The notes beneath the pieces are model-generated. The model saw only the letters and a program-made list of their open reading frames with translations. It searched no databases and was not told where the DNA came from. DNA of 64,000 nt from an uncultured Lachnospiraceae bacterium (GTDB taxonomy: Bacteria > Bacillota > Clostridia > Lachnospirales > Lachnospiraceae): assembly GCA_910585715.1 (NCBI GenBank), contig CAJUEX010000003.1, positions 58,076-122,075 of the forward strand, written 5' to 3'. Positions within the stretch are counted from its first letter, which is position 1; the number at the start of each line of letters is the position of its first letter. Made by a program: the position numbers and the translations under genes. Positions 35,187 to 44,394 of this stretch are shown one piece after another.

Positions 35187-36503
35187 TTACTCTGTTCCTG
35201 TCTTCTCTTTACGAAAGCGGGCCATATAAAAGCCGTCGGATGGCTCTATTCCCGGGAGCAGCACCTTTTCTTCTTCCAATGTGAAAGGCAAGTGATTTAA
35301 TATGTAATCCCTGTTTTCCTGATTTTCTTCTTTACTGATGGTACAGGTGCTGTAAAGCAGCACACCGCCGGTTTTCACATAAGAAGAAACTGTATGCAGT
35401 ATATTACGCTGAAGCCTTGCTATTTCTGCCAGATTCTCTTTTGTAACCCGATACTTGATATCTCCTTTTCGTCCGATAACTCCCAGTCCCGAACATGGCA
35501 GGTCTGCAATGACTACATCAGCACTGTCCAACGCTGTCTCATCCGTTTCCGCAGCATCCCATACCTTGGTCTGTATGTTTTTATATCCGGTCCGCTCAAA
35601 ATTTTCCCGGATAAGGGAAACCTTATAATCGGAAATGTCCCTTGCTTCCACCCTTCCGGTTCCCTTAAGCTTTGAAGCCGCATGGAGAGTTTTCCCGCCC
35701 GGCGCAGCACATACGTCCAGAACCGTATCTCCTTCTTTAATATGTGCCATTTCCACCACTTCCATGGAACCCAGGTCCTGAACAACAAATTTTCCTTCTG
35801 AAAAGCCCGGAACTTCTCTTACAGAATTTATATTAAATAAATAATAAGCATATGCTAACTGATTGCTTTCCTTTACAGTAATTCCTTCCTTTTCCATTTT
35901 GGAAAGCCATGCCTGTTTCTCCTCACAGGAAAGCTCTTCCGGTATTCGGATGGTAACAGGTCTTTCCTGCAAAAGACCTTTCAGCATTGTTTCTGTTGTT
36001 TGCTCCCCGTAATCGGAAAGCCACATTTCTATAATCCATAAAGGCATGGAATATGTAACAGACAGATAGTCTTCTATGGAAGCTTCTCTGTCCGGATAGG
36101 CTATTGCTTCTTTATTTCTTGAAATATTACGGAGCACCCCGTTTACAAAACCCTTTAAAGGTGCAAAGCCCTTTTTTACTGCCAGCTTTACCCCCTCATT
36201 GCATGCTGCGGAATCCGGCACCGCTTCCATGAACAATATCTGATATGCGCTCATGCGAAGTATGGTACGGATTACCGGTTTCATTTTGTCTGTCTTTGTT
36301 TTAGAAAAGGTGTTTATCACATAATCAATTCGAATTAAGTGTTCAATGGTTCCTTCCCCAATGCGCTTTATAAATGCTCTGTCCTTTTTTTCCAGATAGG
36401 CATATTTATCAAGTACCTGCTGCATCACCAGATGGCTGTACTTTTTCTTCTCCAGAATTTCAAGAAGCATTTCCAAAAGAATTTCTCTTGTATTAGTCGT
36501 CAC
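35187..36503 (-). CDS. rsmB: 16S rRNA (cytosine-967-C5)-methyltransferase RsmB
   Basis: About 438 aa. N-terminal NusB-like RNA-binding domain (to about 140) and a NOL1/NOP2/Sun methyltransferase with SAM site VLDVCAAPGGKTLHAA, VIADLPCSGLG (one catalytic Cys) and YSTCTISKEEN (the second). The frame can be read from a TTG at 36521, but GTG 36503 has GGAGGAAG about 6 nt upstream and gives the normal N-terminus MTTNTREILLEML. It then overlaps the upstream protease gene by 11 bp. Confidence 0.95.
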   Translation of the reverse strand: MTTNTREILLEMLLEILEKKKYSHLVMQQVLDKYAYLEKKDRAFIKRIGEGTIEHLIRIDYVINTFSKTKTDKMKPVIRTILRMSAYQILFMEAVPDSAACNEGVKLAVKKGFAPLKGFVNGVLRNISRNKEAIAYPDREASIEDYLSVTYSMPLWIIEMWLSDYGEQTTETMLKGLLQERPVTIRIPEELSCEEKQAWLSKMEKEGITVKESNQLAYAYYLFNINSVREVPGFSEGKFVVQDLGSMEVVEMAHIKEGDTVLDVCAAPGGKTLHAASKLKGTGRVEARDISDYKVSLIRENFERTGYKNIQTKVWDAAETDETALDSADVVIADLPCSGLGVIGRKGDIKYRVTKENLAEIARLQRNILHTVSSYVKTGGVLLYSTCTISKEENQENRDYILNHLPFTLEEEKVLLPGIEPSDGFYMARFRKEKTGTE

Positions 36504-37221
36504 GCCGTCTTCCTCCGCCAAAAATCAGAATCAGACGCAGAAGCTGCACTACGGAAGCAGCTGCTGCTGCCACATAAGTAAGGGCTGCTGCTGTTAACAC
36601 CTTTCTTGACTGGCTCACTTCCCGCTCGCCCAATATGCCCTGCCCCTCCAAAAGCGCCAGCGCTCTTCTGGAAGCATTGAACTCAACCGGAAGGGTTACG
36701 ATTTGAAACAGCACCGCCAGCGAAAATACAATAATACCAACCGGCACAAGAAAAGAAACGGCGCTGAAGAAAAAGCCTATAAGGATAATGGGAATCCCAA
36801 GCCTGGAGCCTAAGTTAGCGGCAGGCACCAGCGCCGAACGGATTTTCAGGGGTGCATACCCTTCCTTATGCTGTATGGCATGGCCGCATTCATGTGCCGC
36901 TACTCCAACTGCCGCAACGGAAGCAGAGCCATAGGTAGCATCAGATAAACGCAGAATTTTATTTCTCGGGTCGTAATGGTCCGTCAGTTCTCCTCTGATG
37001 TGCTGCACTGATACATCATAAATTCCTGCACTTTGCAAAATCCGCTCTGCCGCCTGTGCCCCCGTCATTCCCGTAGCACTTCTCACCTTATCGTATTTTT
37101 GATAGGTGGAGCTTACCTTTGCAGAGGCAATCATGGAAATGACCGCAACTAAAAGCGCCCATATGAGCATCGGGTCGTATCCATATCCATAACCGTAACC
37201 ATAATATCCGTATAATATCAT
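36493..37221 (-). CDS. Zinc metallopeptidase, YugP family (membrane)
   Basis: 242 aa. Catalytic HExxH motif in VGVAAHECGHAIQHK; hydrophobic N-terminal segment following a Tyr/Gly repeat (YGYYGYGYGYGY), and two or three further membrane helices after the catalytic part. This matches the Zn_peptidase_2/YugP family, membrane proteases of unknown substrate conserved in Firmicutes. The Tyr-Gly tract at the extreme N-terminus is low-complexity. Overlaps rsmB. Confidence 0.9.
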   Translation of the reverse strand: MILYGYYGYGYGYGYDPMLIWALLVAVISMIASAKVSSTYQKYDKVRSATGMTGAQAAERILQSAGIYDVSVQHIRGELTDHYDPRNKILRLSDATYGSASVAAVGVAAHECGHAIQHKEGYAPLKIRSALVPAANLGSRLGIPIILIGFFFSAVSFLVPVGIIVFSLAVLFQIVTLPVEFNASRRALALLEGQGILGEREVSQSRKVLTAAALTYVAAAAASVVQLLRLILIFGGGRRRDD

Positions 37222-37261
37222 AATCCTCTCTCCTTTTTGGATTTCCCAGATTTATTTCCCC

Positions 37262-38239
37262 TTAAGAGGAAAACACGGTTCCCACTTCTATCTGCCGCCC
37301 CAGCAAAAATTCCTTTGTTGTCATTCTCTTTTTTCCTTCAAGCTGTAACTCCTGGATATTCAACAAATCCTTTCCGGCTTTTACATAAACTTCTTCTTTG
37401 GAAACAAAGCAGACGGTTCCGGGCTTTATATGTTCCATATCCAGCCCCTGAACCTTTATTTTAGCAAGAGCCTGCCGGTCCTGCTCCGAAATGACCTGCC
37501 CCTTCCAGAGTTTTAGTGTTTTGTTTCCGTATCCGGTATAGGCGCTTGGCCAAGAATTTAAGCCCCGAATCAGTCTTTCGATTTTCACTGCATCCTCCTG
37601 CCAGTTAATCTGCCCTAAGGATTTGGTAAGCATTTTTGCATAGCAGCTTTCTTCATCCTTCTGTTTTACCGGCTCTATAGCTCCTGTCTCAATGGCTGCT
37701 AGAGCTTCTACAATCAATTTTGAACCCGCCATGGCAAGCTTGTCATGAAGGCTCTCCCCGGTTTCTTCCTTTTCAATGGGAACCACTGTCTTTAACAGCA
37801 TATCCCCTGTATCAAGTCCCTTGTCCATCTGCATAATGGTAACTCCTGTTTCCGCCTCTCCATCTAAAATAACCCACTGGATGGGCGCTGCCCCTCTGTA
37901 TTTAGGAAGCAGGGAAGCATGAATATTGACGGCTCCGTATTTTGGCATATTTAACAATTCTTCTGATAATATCTGTCCGAAGGCTGCCACCACGAAAATA
38001 TCTGCTTCCTGCTTTCTTAACACCTCTACTGCTTCCTGCTCTTTAATCTTTACAGGCTGAAACACCGGAATATGATGCTTTACGGCACATTCCTTTACGG
38101 GAGTGCAGCTGACTTCCTTTCCTCTTCCCTTCTGCTTATCCGGCTGGGTTACCACCATTGTTACCTGATGTCCTGCCGCAACAATTGCTTCTAAAGGCCC
38201 CACTGCAAAATCAGGAGTCCCCATATAAACTATCTTCAT
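37262..38239 (-). CDS. fmt: Methionyl-tRNA formyltransferase
   Basis: 325 aa. Formylates initiator Met-tRNA with 10-formyltetrahydrofolate. Seen: MKIVYMGTPDFAVGPLEAI, the catalytic NIHASLLPKYRGAAPIQW (N, H), TGVTIMQMDKGLDTGD (catalytic D), and a C-terminal OB-like tRNA-binding domain. It lies downstream of def, the classical def-fmt pair, but a 155-bp gap containing an inverted repeat separates them. Confidence 0.97.
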   Translation of the reverse strand: MKIVYMGTPDFAVGPLEAIVAAGHQVTMVVTQPDKQKGRGKEVSCTPVKECAVKHHIPVFQPVKIKEQEAVEVLRKQEADIFVVAAFGQILSEELLNMPKYGAVNIHASLLPKYRGAAPIQWVILDGEAETGVTIMQMDKGLDTGDMLLKTVVPIEKEETGESLHDKLAMAGSKLIVEALAAIETGAIEPVKQKDEESCYAKMLTKSLGQINWQEDAVKIERLIRGLNSWPSAYTGYGNKTLKLWKGQVISEQDRQALAKIKVQGLDMEHIKPGTVCFVSKEEVYVKAGKDLLNIQELQLEGKKRMTTKEFLLGRQIEVGTVFSS

Positions 38240-38293
38240 ATTCTCACTTTTTCCTCTCTGTCCGTGACGCTTCCGCTTTGCTTTCTATTCTTC

Positions 38294-38395
38294 GTAACAG
38301 TTCAGCCTTCGGCGAGGGGCAGATTCCCTCTTGGCTTAATTTACACGTTCTCACGGACTTTGCATTAAATGCAAAGTCCTGGGCTGAACTGTTAC
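38294..38395. repeat. Short foldback repeat between def and fmt
   Basis: GTAACAGTTCAGCC (38294-38307) and its exact reverse complement (38382-38395) flank a 74-bp interior that contains a strong palindrome GGACTTTGCATT/AATGCAAAGTCC. The right arm begins in the def stop codon. The same end, GTAACAGTTCAGCC, opens the element cut by the window end at 63927; related ends are at 93, 44897 and 45187. The interior is unlike the type-A and type-B cores. Confidence 0.75.
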
Positions 38396-38883
38396 TATTC
38401 TTCCTCATCCTCCGGCTCGTAAGGCTCTGCATCCATCAGCTCCCCTTCCACCAGTTCCACGTACAGATGCCCGTCCAGATGGGCGATTTCATGGCACAAG
38501 GCTCTTGCCAACAGCTCTGTTCCTTCCACTTCAATGGGCTCCATATGCTCATCAAAAGCAGCCACCTTTACATAGTTTGGCCTTGTTACCACGCCGGACT
38601 TTCCCGGTACGGACAGACATGCCTCCTGTCCTGTCTGTTCACCGCTAGTTTCTATAATCGTAGGGTTAATCAGCAAAATAGGGTCTTCTCCTGTAGTATC
38701 AATAACCACGATTCTTTTCAGGATTCCTACCTGAGGCGCTGCAAGTCCTACTCCGCATGCCTCATACATGGTATCAAACATATCATCAATCAGTTCCCTT
38801 GTTCTTTTTGTAACTTCTTTTACTTCCTTACATTTTTTGTTTAATACTTCGTCTCCGATTTGTCTAATATTCCGAATTGCCAT
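38395..38883 (-). CDS. def: Peptide deformylase
   Basis: 162 aa. Removes the formyl group from nascent proteins, Fe2+/Zn2+ dependent. The three motifs are GVGLAAPQVG, QEACLSVPG (EACLS in place of the usual EGCLS) and CHEIAHLDGHL (HExxH). C-terminus acidic (EPYEPEDEEE). Upstream of fmt and downstream of priA, as in many Firmicutes. Confidence 0.96.
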   Translation of the reverse strand: MAIRNIRQIGDEVLNKKCKEVKEVTKRTRELIDDMFDTMYEACGVGLAAPQVGILKRIVVIDTTGEDPILLINPTIIETSGEQTGQEACLSVPGKSGVVTRPNYVKVAAFDEHMEPIEVEGTELLARALCHEIAHLDGHLYVELVEGELMDAEPYEPEDEEE

Positions 38884-38914
38884 CTTTTTACTCCTTTTGT
38901 ATCATATCTTTTCC

Positions 38915-41203
38915 TTAAAATCCATTCATGGGGTCAAAGTCAAAGGTAATGCTTATCTGTTTTGTCTGCTCCCTTATGGATTCTAACAGCTCTTCTAAAA
39001 AATCCTTTACTTCTATGAGCCGGCTGTACTCCCTGTGCTTTCCGTAAATCACATAGCGGTATGTATCGTTCACCTTTTCGATTGTAGCCTTTGCCGGTCC
39101 GATAATCAATACCTTTTTCTTCCGGAAGGCTTCCCTGCACTTTTCTGCCAGAAAGCCTCCAAGCTCCCATGCTGCTTTTTTATCCCTGCCCTGTATGAAA
39201 ACTCCCAGCATATGGGCAGCCGGAGGATACCCTGCAATTTCCCTGAATGCGATTTCCTCTTTATAAAATGCCTCATAATCCTGGTTAGCCGCATGTACAA
39301 TGCTGTAATGCTCCGGCTGATAAGTCTGAATCACCACTTCTCCTGGAAGCTTATCACGCCCTGCCCTTCCTGCCGCCTGGGTCAGAAGCTGAAAGGTTCT
39401 CTCCGCCGCCCGGTAATCATTTGCCGACAGGGATAAATCTGCTGCCAAAATGCCCACCAGCGTCACCTTTTTAAAATCATGCCCCTTTACAATCATCTGG
39501 GTTCCTACTAAAATATCCGCCTCTTCATTAGAAAATGCAGACAGGATTCTTTCATAATCATCCTTTTTTCTTGTAGTATCCCCATCCATTCGAAGCACTC
39601 TTGCCGAAGGAAATTCTTCCTTTAATTTCTGTTCAATCTGCTGTGTCCCTGCTTTAAAGCCTGAAATGTACTTAGAACCGCATTCCGGACAAAGATTGAT
39701 TTCCTCCCTTTCATATCCGCAGTAATGGCAGACCAGCTTTCCGGCATTACTGCCGCCGTTTCCGAAATGATGGGTTAAGGCAACATCGCAATGAGGACAT
39801 TTTACCACATAACCGCAGGCTCTGCAGGAAATAAATCCGGCATAGCCCCTTCGGTTTAAAAAAAGCATGATTTGCTGCTTCTTCTGAAGCCTGTCATAAA
39901 TTGCCTCTTTCAGCCTGTTGCTGAAAACAGAACGGTTTCCCTGTTTTAATTCTTCCCGCAAATCCACAGTATATACGGCCGGAAGATAAGCGCCCTCTAA
40001 CCGGTTCTTTAAGGTAAATAAGCGGTATTCCCCTTTTTCCGCCCGGAAGTAAGCTTCCAAAGAAGGAGTTGCCGAGCCCAGTACAAGGGCTCCGTGACAG
40101 TTTCTTGCAATTTCTTCCGCTGTCTCTCTTGCATGGAATCTTGGCATGGTATCGCTTTTATAGCTTCCCTCATGCTCTTCATCCATCACAATGAGACCAA
40201 GATTTTGAAAGGGCGTAAAAAGAGCGGTCCTGGGCCCGATCATAATCCGGACTTCCCCTCTTTTTGCCCTTAAAAACTGGTCGTATTTTTCCCCAGCCGA
40301 CAATTTGGAGTTCACTACAGAAACCTGTTCGCCAAACCGGTTGTAAAACCGGGTCAGTGTCTGGTAAGTCAGGGCAATTTCCGGTATGAGCACGATGACT
40401 TCTTTTCCTTCCAGAAGCACCTGTTCAATGATTTCCATATACACTTCCGTTTTGCCGCTTCCGGTAATTCCATGTATCAGATAACGGATTTCCTTTTTAT
40501 CCTTAAAATCCTTTGTAAAAGCCTCTACTACAGCCTGCTGTTCCCTTGTTAGAATCTTTCTATCCCATTTTTGATTAGTCTGGGCTAACTTTATCGGATT
40601 GCGCCATGTACTTTCCACCAGCAGCTCCGCTATCTGTTTTTCCACCAGCCCCGAAATGGTCTTTCCTGTTACCCCAAGCTTACCTGTCACAAGGGAATAT
40701 GGGAGCTGTTCATATTCCAAAAGCTCTTTCATCAGCCTTGCCTTGGCAGTCTGGTGCTTTTTCTCATACTCTAAAAGCAGTTCTTTTCCTTTTTCCTTTT
40801 CCACTTTAAGCCGCAGGGATTTTTTTTCTGCTGCTTTTACTTTTTGCTTTACGGGAAGGACCGTTTTCATTGCCGCTATCATAGTGGAGCCGTAAGTCCT
40901 TTTCAGCCATGCCGCAAGCCTTACCTGACTGCCTTCTATGGAAATACCTCCCTCGGACACGGCATGTATGCTTTTTAACTTTTCCTCCGGATATTCCGGT
41001 TTCTTAGTAAGCTCCATTACATAGCCGTCAATCAGCTTGTTGGAACGTCCGAAAGGAATCTGCACCTTCATTCCAGGTTCGATTTTCCCCAGTAAGGAAT
41101 CCGGTATCCGGTACTGAAAGGGTCTATCTACTTTTTCATGGGAAATATCCACTATGATATTTGCATAGCAGCCTTCCGCATTTCCTTCCTTGTCTCTTTC
41201 CAA
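38915..41203 (-). CDS. priA: Primosomal protein N' (replication restart helicase PriA)
   Basis: 762 aa. 3'-5' superfamily 2 helicase that reloads the replisome at stalled forks. N-terminal DNA-binding domain with VDRPFQYRIP; Walker A HGITGSGKTEVYM; Walker B VMDEEHEGSYKSD; the zinc-binding Cys cluster CRACGYVVKCPHC and CHYCGYEREEINLCPECG; QAAGRAGRD near the end. All motifs intact. The gap of 274 bp upstream (41204-41477) shows no gene, only a loose TACGGCAA / TTGCCGTA inverted pair. Confidence 0.96.
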   Translation of the reverse strand: MERDKEGNAEGCYANIIVDISHEKVDRPFQYRIPDSLLGKIEPGMKVQIPFGRSNKLIDGYVMELTKKPEYPEEKLKSIHAVSEGGISIEGSQVRLAAWLKRTYGSTMIAAMKTVLPVKQKVKAAEKKSLRLKVEKEKGKELLLEYEKKHQTAKARLMKELLEYEQLPYSLVTGKLGVTGKTISGLVEKQIAELLVESTWRNPIKLAQTNQKWDRKILTREQQAVVEAFTKDFKDKKEIRYLIHGITGSGKTEVYMEIIEQVLLEGKEVIVLIPEIALTYQTLTRFYNRFGEQVSVVNSKLSAGEKYDQFLRAKRGEVRIMIGPRTALFTPFQNLGLIVMDEEHEGSYKSDTMPRFHARETAEEIARNCHGALVLGSATPSLEAYFRAEKGEYRLFTLKNRLEGAYLPAVYTVDLREELKQGNRSVFSNRLKEAIYDRLQKKQQIMLFLNRRGYAGFISCRACGYVVKCPHCDVALTHHFGNGGSNAGKLVCHYCGYEREEINLCPECGSKYISGFKAGTQQIEQKLKEEFPSARVLRMDGDTTRKKDDYERILSAFSNEEADILVGTQMIVKGHDFKKVTLVGILAADLSLSANDYRAAERTFQLLTQAAGRAGRDKLPGEVVIQTYQPEHYSIVHAANQDYEAFYKEEIAFREIAGYPPAAHMLGVFIQGRDKKAAWELGGFLAEKCREAFRKKKVLIIGPAKATIEKVNDTYRYVIYGKHREYSRLIEVKDFLEELLESIREQTKQISITFDFDPMNGF

Positions 41204-41477
41204 CTTATCTTCTCCTTTATCCGTAAATGGCTCTGTATTTCATTTTCGCCGTTTATAAGCCAAATATCCTGCGGCATGAATATTTTGTATATTTTCAATT
41301 TTGTATTGTGTCCATTTTTTTGTTCTGACCGGTATTATACGGCAACTGCCAGATACTCATATGGATATTTTACACTGAATTGCCGTAAAATTCACGCACC
41401 ACCAAGCAAAAGCGCCATATTATTCACATAAATATTTTTCGTTGCCAGGCAGCCGCAGAAATATAAAATATGCCTGG

Positions 41478-42953
41478 TCATGTATTCTTCATTTCCTGCA
41501 ATATGTCCCGAATGATTACCCTTTCATCCATAGGATATTTTTTTCCTTTGATTTCCTGATAATCCTCATGTCCCTTTCCTGCCAGCACGATTACGTCTCC
41601 CGGCTGTCCGTTTTGAATCACATAGGCAATTGCCTCTTTTCTGTCACAGATTTCCACATAGCTTCCGTCTGTTTTGGAAATTCCTGTCTTTATATCATCA
41701 ATAATTTCCTGAGGTTCTTCAAATCTTGGATTGTCAGAGGTAATCACTGTCAAATCCGCCAGTTTTCCGCTTACCTCTCCCATTTCGTATCTTCTGAGCT
41801 TCGAGCGGTTTCCTCCGCATCCAAACAGACACACAAGCCGTTTCGGCTCATATTCCTTTAAGGTGGTAAGCAGGCTTTCCAATGCCATGGCATTATGGGC
41901 ATAATCAATCATCAGCGTAAACTCATCGGATACCTTTATCATTTCAATCCTGCCCTTTACCGCTGCCTGTGCCAGTGCTTCCCTGATGATATTTTCCGGC
42001 ACATGGAAACGGCGGCAGATGGCTATTGCCGTCAATGCATTATATACGCTGAACCTGCCCGGCGAGTGAAGCTGTACCCGCATGTTTACAATGCCTTCCG
42101 TTTTAAAATCCACTCCCAGATATCCTTTTTTATTTACCAGCGAAACATCCTTTGCCTTTAAGTCCGCTGCTTCTGAAAAGCCAAAGGTTTCTAACTGACA
42201 GGTATGACCCTTTACCACTTCCTGCCAGTGTCCGTCATCCCTGTTTACTATTCCTGTTTTGCACTGTTGAAACAGAAGTCCTTTGCAATGAAGATAGTCT
42301 TCAAAATCCTGGTGCTCGTTTGGACCGATGTGGTCCGGTTCAATATTGGTGAACACGCCTATATCAAATAAAAAGCCCTGGGTCCGGTGAAGCATGAGCC
42401 CCTGGGAAGAAACCTCCATCACCACTATGTCACAGCCGGCATCTGCCATTTCCTTAAAATACCGTTGCAACAAAAGAGATTCCGGCGTGGTATTATTAGC
42501 TGGAATCACTTTATCTCCGATAATCACCTCAATGGTGCCGATTAAGCCTACCTTGAATCCGGCATGCTCCAAAATGGATTTCACCAGATAGGTAGTGGTA
42601 GTCTTTCCTTTCGTTCCGGTAATGCCGATTACCTTCAGCTTATCCGCAGGATTTCCATAAAAGGCTGCAGAAATAAATGCCATGGCATAGCGGGTGTTTT
42701 CCACTTTTATAATAGTAACCTCCGCCTCTTCTTTTATGGACACTTCCTTTTCCACGATTAAGACCGCCGCCCCTTTTTCCGCCACCTCTTCTGCAAAGCT
42801 GTGTCCGTCTGCATTTCCTCCTGAAATACAAAAAAACAGACTTCCCTTTTCCACCTTGCGGGAATCGTTTGCAACGGCTGTGACCATCACGTCCTCACTG
42901 CCTTTTATCACCTGGTATGTCAGTTTTTTCAATAAATCTTTTAAACAAACCAT
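41478..42953 (-). CDS. murE: UDP-MurNAc-L-Ala-D-Glu:meso-diaminopimelate ligase MurE
   Basis: 491 aa Mur ligase. ATP loop ITGTKGKTTTTYLVKSIL, NTTPESLLLQRYF for the UDP-MurNAc part, and the substrate-selecting DNPR motif in ITSDNPRFEEPQ, which points to meso-diaminopimelate rather than lysine. It therefore predicts a DAP-type wall. It is away from the dcw cluster, alone between priA and the MarR regulator. Confidence 0.95.
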   Translation of the reverse strand: MVCLKDLLKKLTYQVIKGSEDVMVTAVANDSRKVEKGSLFFCISGGNADGHSFAEEVAEKGAAVLIVEKEVSIKEEAEVTIIKVENTRYAMAFISAAFYGNPADKLKVIGITGTKGKTTTTYLVKSILEHAGFKVGLIGTIEVIIGDKVIPANNTTPESLLLQRYFKEMADAGCDIVVMEVSSQGLMLHRTQGFLFDIGVFTNIEPDHIGPNEHQDFEDYLHCKGLLFQQCKTGIVNRDDGHWQEVVKGHTCQLETFGFSEAADLKAKDVSLVNKKGYLGVDFKTEGIVNMRVQLHSPGRFSVYNALTAIAICRRFHVPENIIREALAQAAVKGRIEMIKVSDEFTLMIDYAHNAMALESLLTTLKEYEPKRLVCLFGCGGNRSKLRRYEMGEVSGKLADLTVITSDNPRFEEPQEIIDDIKTGISKTDGSYVEICDRKEAIAYVIQNGQPGDVIVLAGKGHEDYQEIKGKKYPMDERVIIRDILQEMKNT

Positions 42954-43035
42954 AATTTTCCTGCTTTCTTTTATCCATTATCTTATAGGATAGCACATGT
43001 AGTGGTTTTTTTCAACTGGTGTACAAGATATATCA

Positions 43036-43061
43036 TGCCAAACGCATGAATGTGTTTGGCG
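43036..43061. other. 12-bp hairpin upstream of murE and marR
   Basis: ATGCCAAACGCA, loop TGAA, TGTGTTTGGCGT: all twelve positions pair when G-T is allowed. No T-run follows, so it is not a clear terminator; it sits between divergently transcribed genes. Confidence 0.4.
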
Positions 43062-43082
43062 TGGATAATCTATATTCTCTTC

Positions 43083-43127
43083 TTGACATTAGTACGAATT
43101 CGTATTATAATACAGTACGAATTCGTA
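43083..43127 (+). promoter_or_regulatory. Consensus promoter with two identical palindromic operators
   Basis: TTGACA (43083-43088), 17 bp, TATAAT (43106-43111): a perfect sigma-A promoter. TACGAATTCGTA, a 12-bp perfect palindrome, occurs in the spacer (43093-43104) and again over the start site (43116-43127); centres are 23 bp apart. Two sites placed to block polymerase imply repression, most simply by the MarR-family product directly downstream. Confidence 0.85.
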
Positions 43128-43146
43128 TCATAAAAAGGAGAGTCAA

Positions 43147-43581
43147 ATGAACGATTATCGAGAAGAAGTATACCGGTTAATGCTTACAACCAATAAATGT
43201 ATTGGCGTCTATTATGAAATTGCCAAAGAAATGGGGATAAAAGAAAACACATTGCTGTTATTGGATATCCTGAGCGACCAAAAACAACATTCCCAAAAAC
43301 AAATATGTGACGATTGGCATATCCCCAAAACAACACTCAATACAATCATAAAAGAATGTGTAAATGCCGGATATATCATACTTTTATCCCAAAAACAGTC
43401 AAAAGAAAAGTTAATTGCGCTTACTGACAGCGGACAGATTTTTGCCGATAAAGTCACGCGCAAAATGAAAAAAGCAGTACAACATTCTATGGAAAAAGTT
43501 CAGAAGAAATATTCCACAGACTTTATTATGATTTTTGAAAAATATGTAGAATATTTAGAAAGCGAATATAAAAACAACTAA
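43147..43581 (+). CDS. MarR-family transcriptional regulator
   Basis: 144 aa. Winged helix: HSQKQICDDWHIPKTTLNTIIKECVNAGYI is the recognition region (about 57-86), followed by a basic wing KQSKEKLIALTDSGQIF and flanking dimerisation helices. AAGGAG ribosome site 7 nt before ATG 43147. Such regulators release DNA when bound by phenolic or drug-like ligands or on oxidation; it has one visible Cys in the N-terminal helix. It heads an operon with the pentapeptide-repeat gene 16 bp downstream and very likely represses both. Confidence 0.88.
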   Translation: MNDYREEVYRLMLTTNKCIGVYYEIAKEMGIKENTLLLLDILSDQKQHSQKQICDDWHIPKTTLNTIIKECVNAGYIILLSQKQSKEKLIALTDSGQIFADKVTRKMKKAVQHSMEKVQKKYSTDFIMIFEKYVEYLESEYKNN

Positions 43582-43597
43582 CAGGAGGCAATATCAT

Positions 43598-44185
43598 ATG
43601 CAGCAGACTTTTTATGAAGAACAGCTTATAAAAGACAAAAAATATCAGAATATAACAAAAGAACACTGCAAATTCATTGACTGCACTTTTGAAAACTGTT
43701 CCTTTGAGGATTGCAGGATTATGGGCTGCGTTTTTATCAATTGCAAATTTTACAACTGTAACATCATCAGTTTCACTTCTAAGCATTCAGAAGTCAAAAA
43801 TGCCGCCTTTGAAAAATGCAATCTTATCGGGGTACATTGTTGGAACGACCTTCTGCCTGTTGGAAGGTATGCGCACTCAATCGACAAATTTAAAGCCTGT
43901 TGTATGAAATATAACTCATTTATCGAAATGCCTTTCCGGAAATTTGATTTTTCAGGCAATACAATACAGGAAAGCATATTTGAAAAATGTGACCTTCAGG
44001 AAAGCAATTTTCAGGACTGCCCATTAGAAGCCACACAATTTTTTCAATGTGATATTCGCAAAGCCGATTTCAGAGACGCTAAAGGATATGAAATAGATAT
44101 TCCTTCAAATAAAATAAAACAGGCAAAATTCTCATATCCGGAGGTTACCGGCTTGTTAAAATCTTTAGAAATAATCATTGATTGA
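43598..44185 (+). CDS. Pentapeptide-repeat protein (Qnr/McbG-like fold)
   Basis: 195 aa. Two blocks of A(D/N)LXX-type pentapeptides, here Cys- and Phe-rich: about 24-52 (CKFIDCTFENCSFEDCRIMG) and about 115-165 (FRKFDFSGNTIQESIFEKCD). The central break and overall size recall Qnr, MfpA and McbG, DNA mimics that shield gyrase. Quinolone or gyrase-toxin protection is inference from fold only; many pentapeptide proteins do other things. AGGAGG nine nt before ATG 43598. Expression probably follows the MarR regulator upstream. Confidence 0.85.
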   Translation: MQQTFYEEQLIKDKKYQNITKEHCKFIDCTFENCSFEDCRIMGCVFINCKFYNCNIISFTSKHSEVKNAAFEKCNLIGVHCWNDLLPVGRYAHSIDKFKACCMKYNSFIEMPFRKFDFSGNTIQESIFEKCDLQESNFQDCPLEATQFFQCDIRKADFRDAKGYEIDIPSNKIKQAKFSYPEVTGLLKSLEIIID

Positions 44186-44288
44186 TATCCTTGATTTTGA
44201 TAAAACAGAAAAAGGAAAGATTGAATATGCCCTGTCCCAATGTGCAGAAAAGAATATTATCATATTCCACTCAAGAAAGGAATCTGAA

Positions 44289-44336
44289 GCTTTCCTCCGC
44301 AGGAATCAGAACCGGTGCAGGAAAGCCGGAAACTGA
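44289..44336. repeat. Solitary arm remnant of a foldback element
   Basis: AGGAATCAGAACCGG (44301-44315) followed by GCAGG matches the left arm of the element at 45189, but no core or partner arm is present. The 209-bp gap 44186-44394 otherwise shows only a weak open frame (from 44227, MPCPNVQKR) with no recognisable relative. Confidence 0.5.
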
Positions 44337-44394
44337 ACTATTAACAATTATTCGTTATTTCACGCCTTTTTCTTTTTAGATGTCTAAAACCTCA

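Noticed and set aside
38158..38844. 228-codon plus-strand frame across fmt, the repeat and def
   Set aside because: Runs antisense through two real genes and an inverted repeat; product has no family features.
44182..44379. Small plus-strand gene after the pentapeptide protein (MPCPNVQKR...)
   Set aside because: It has an acceptable ribosome site at 44227, but its second half is a foldback-arm remnant and no family is recognisable.
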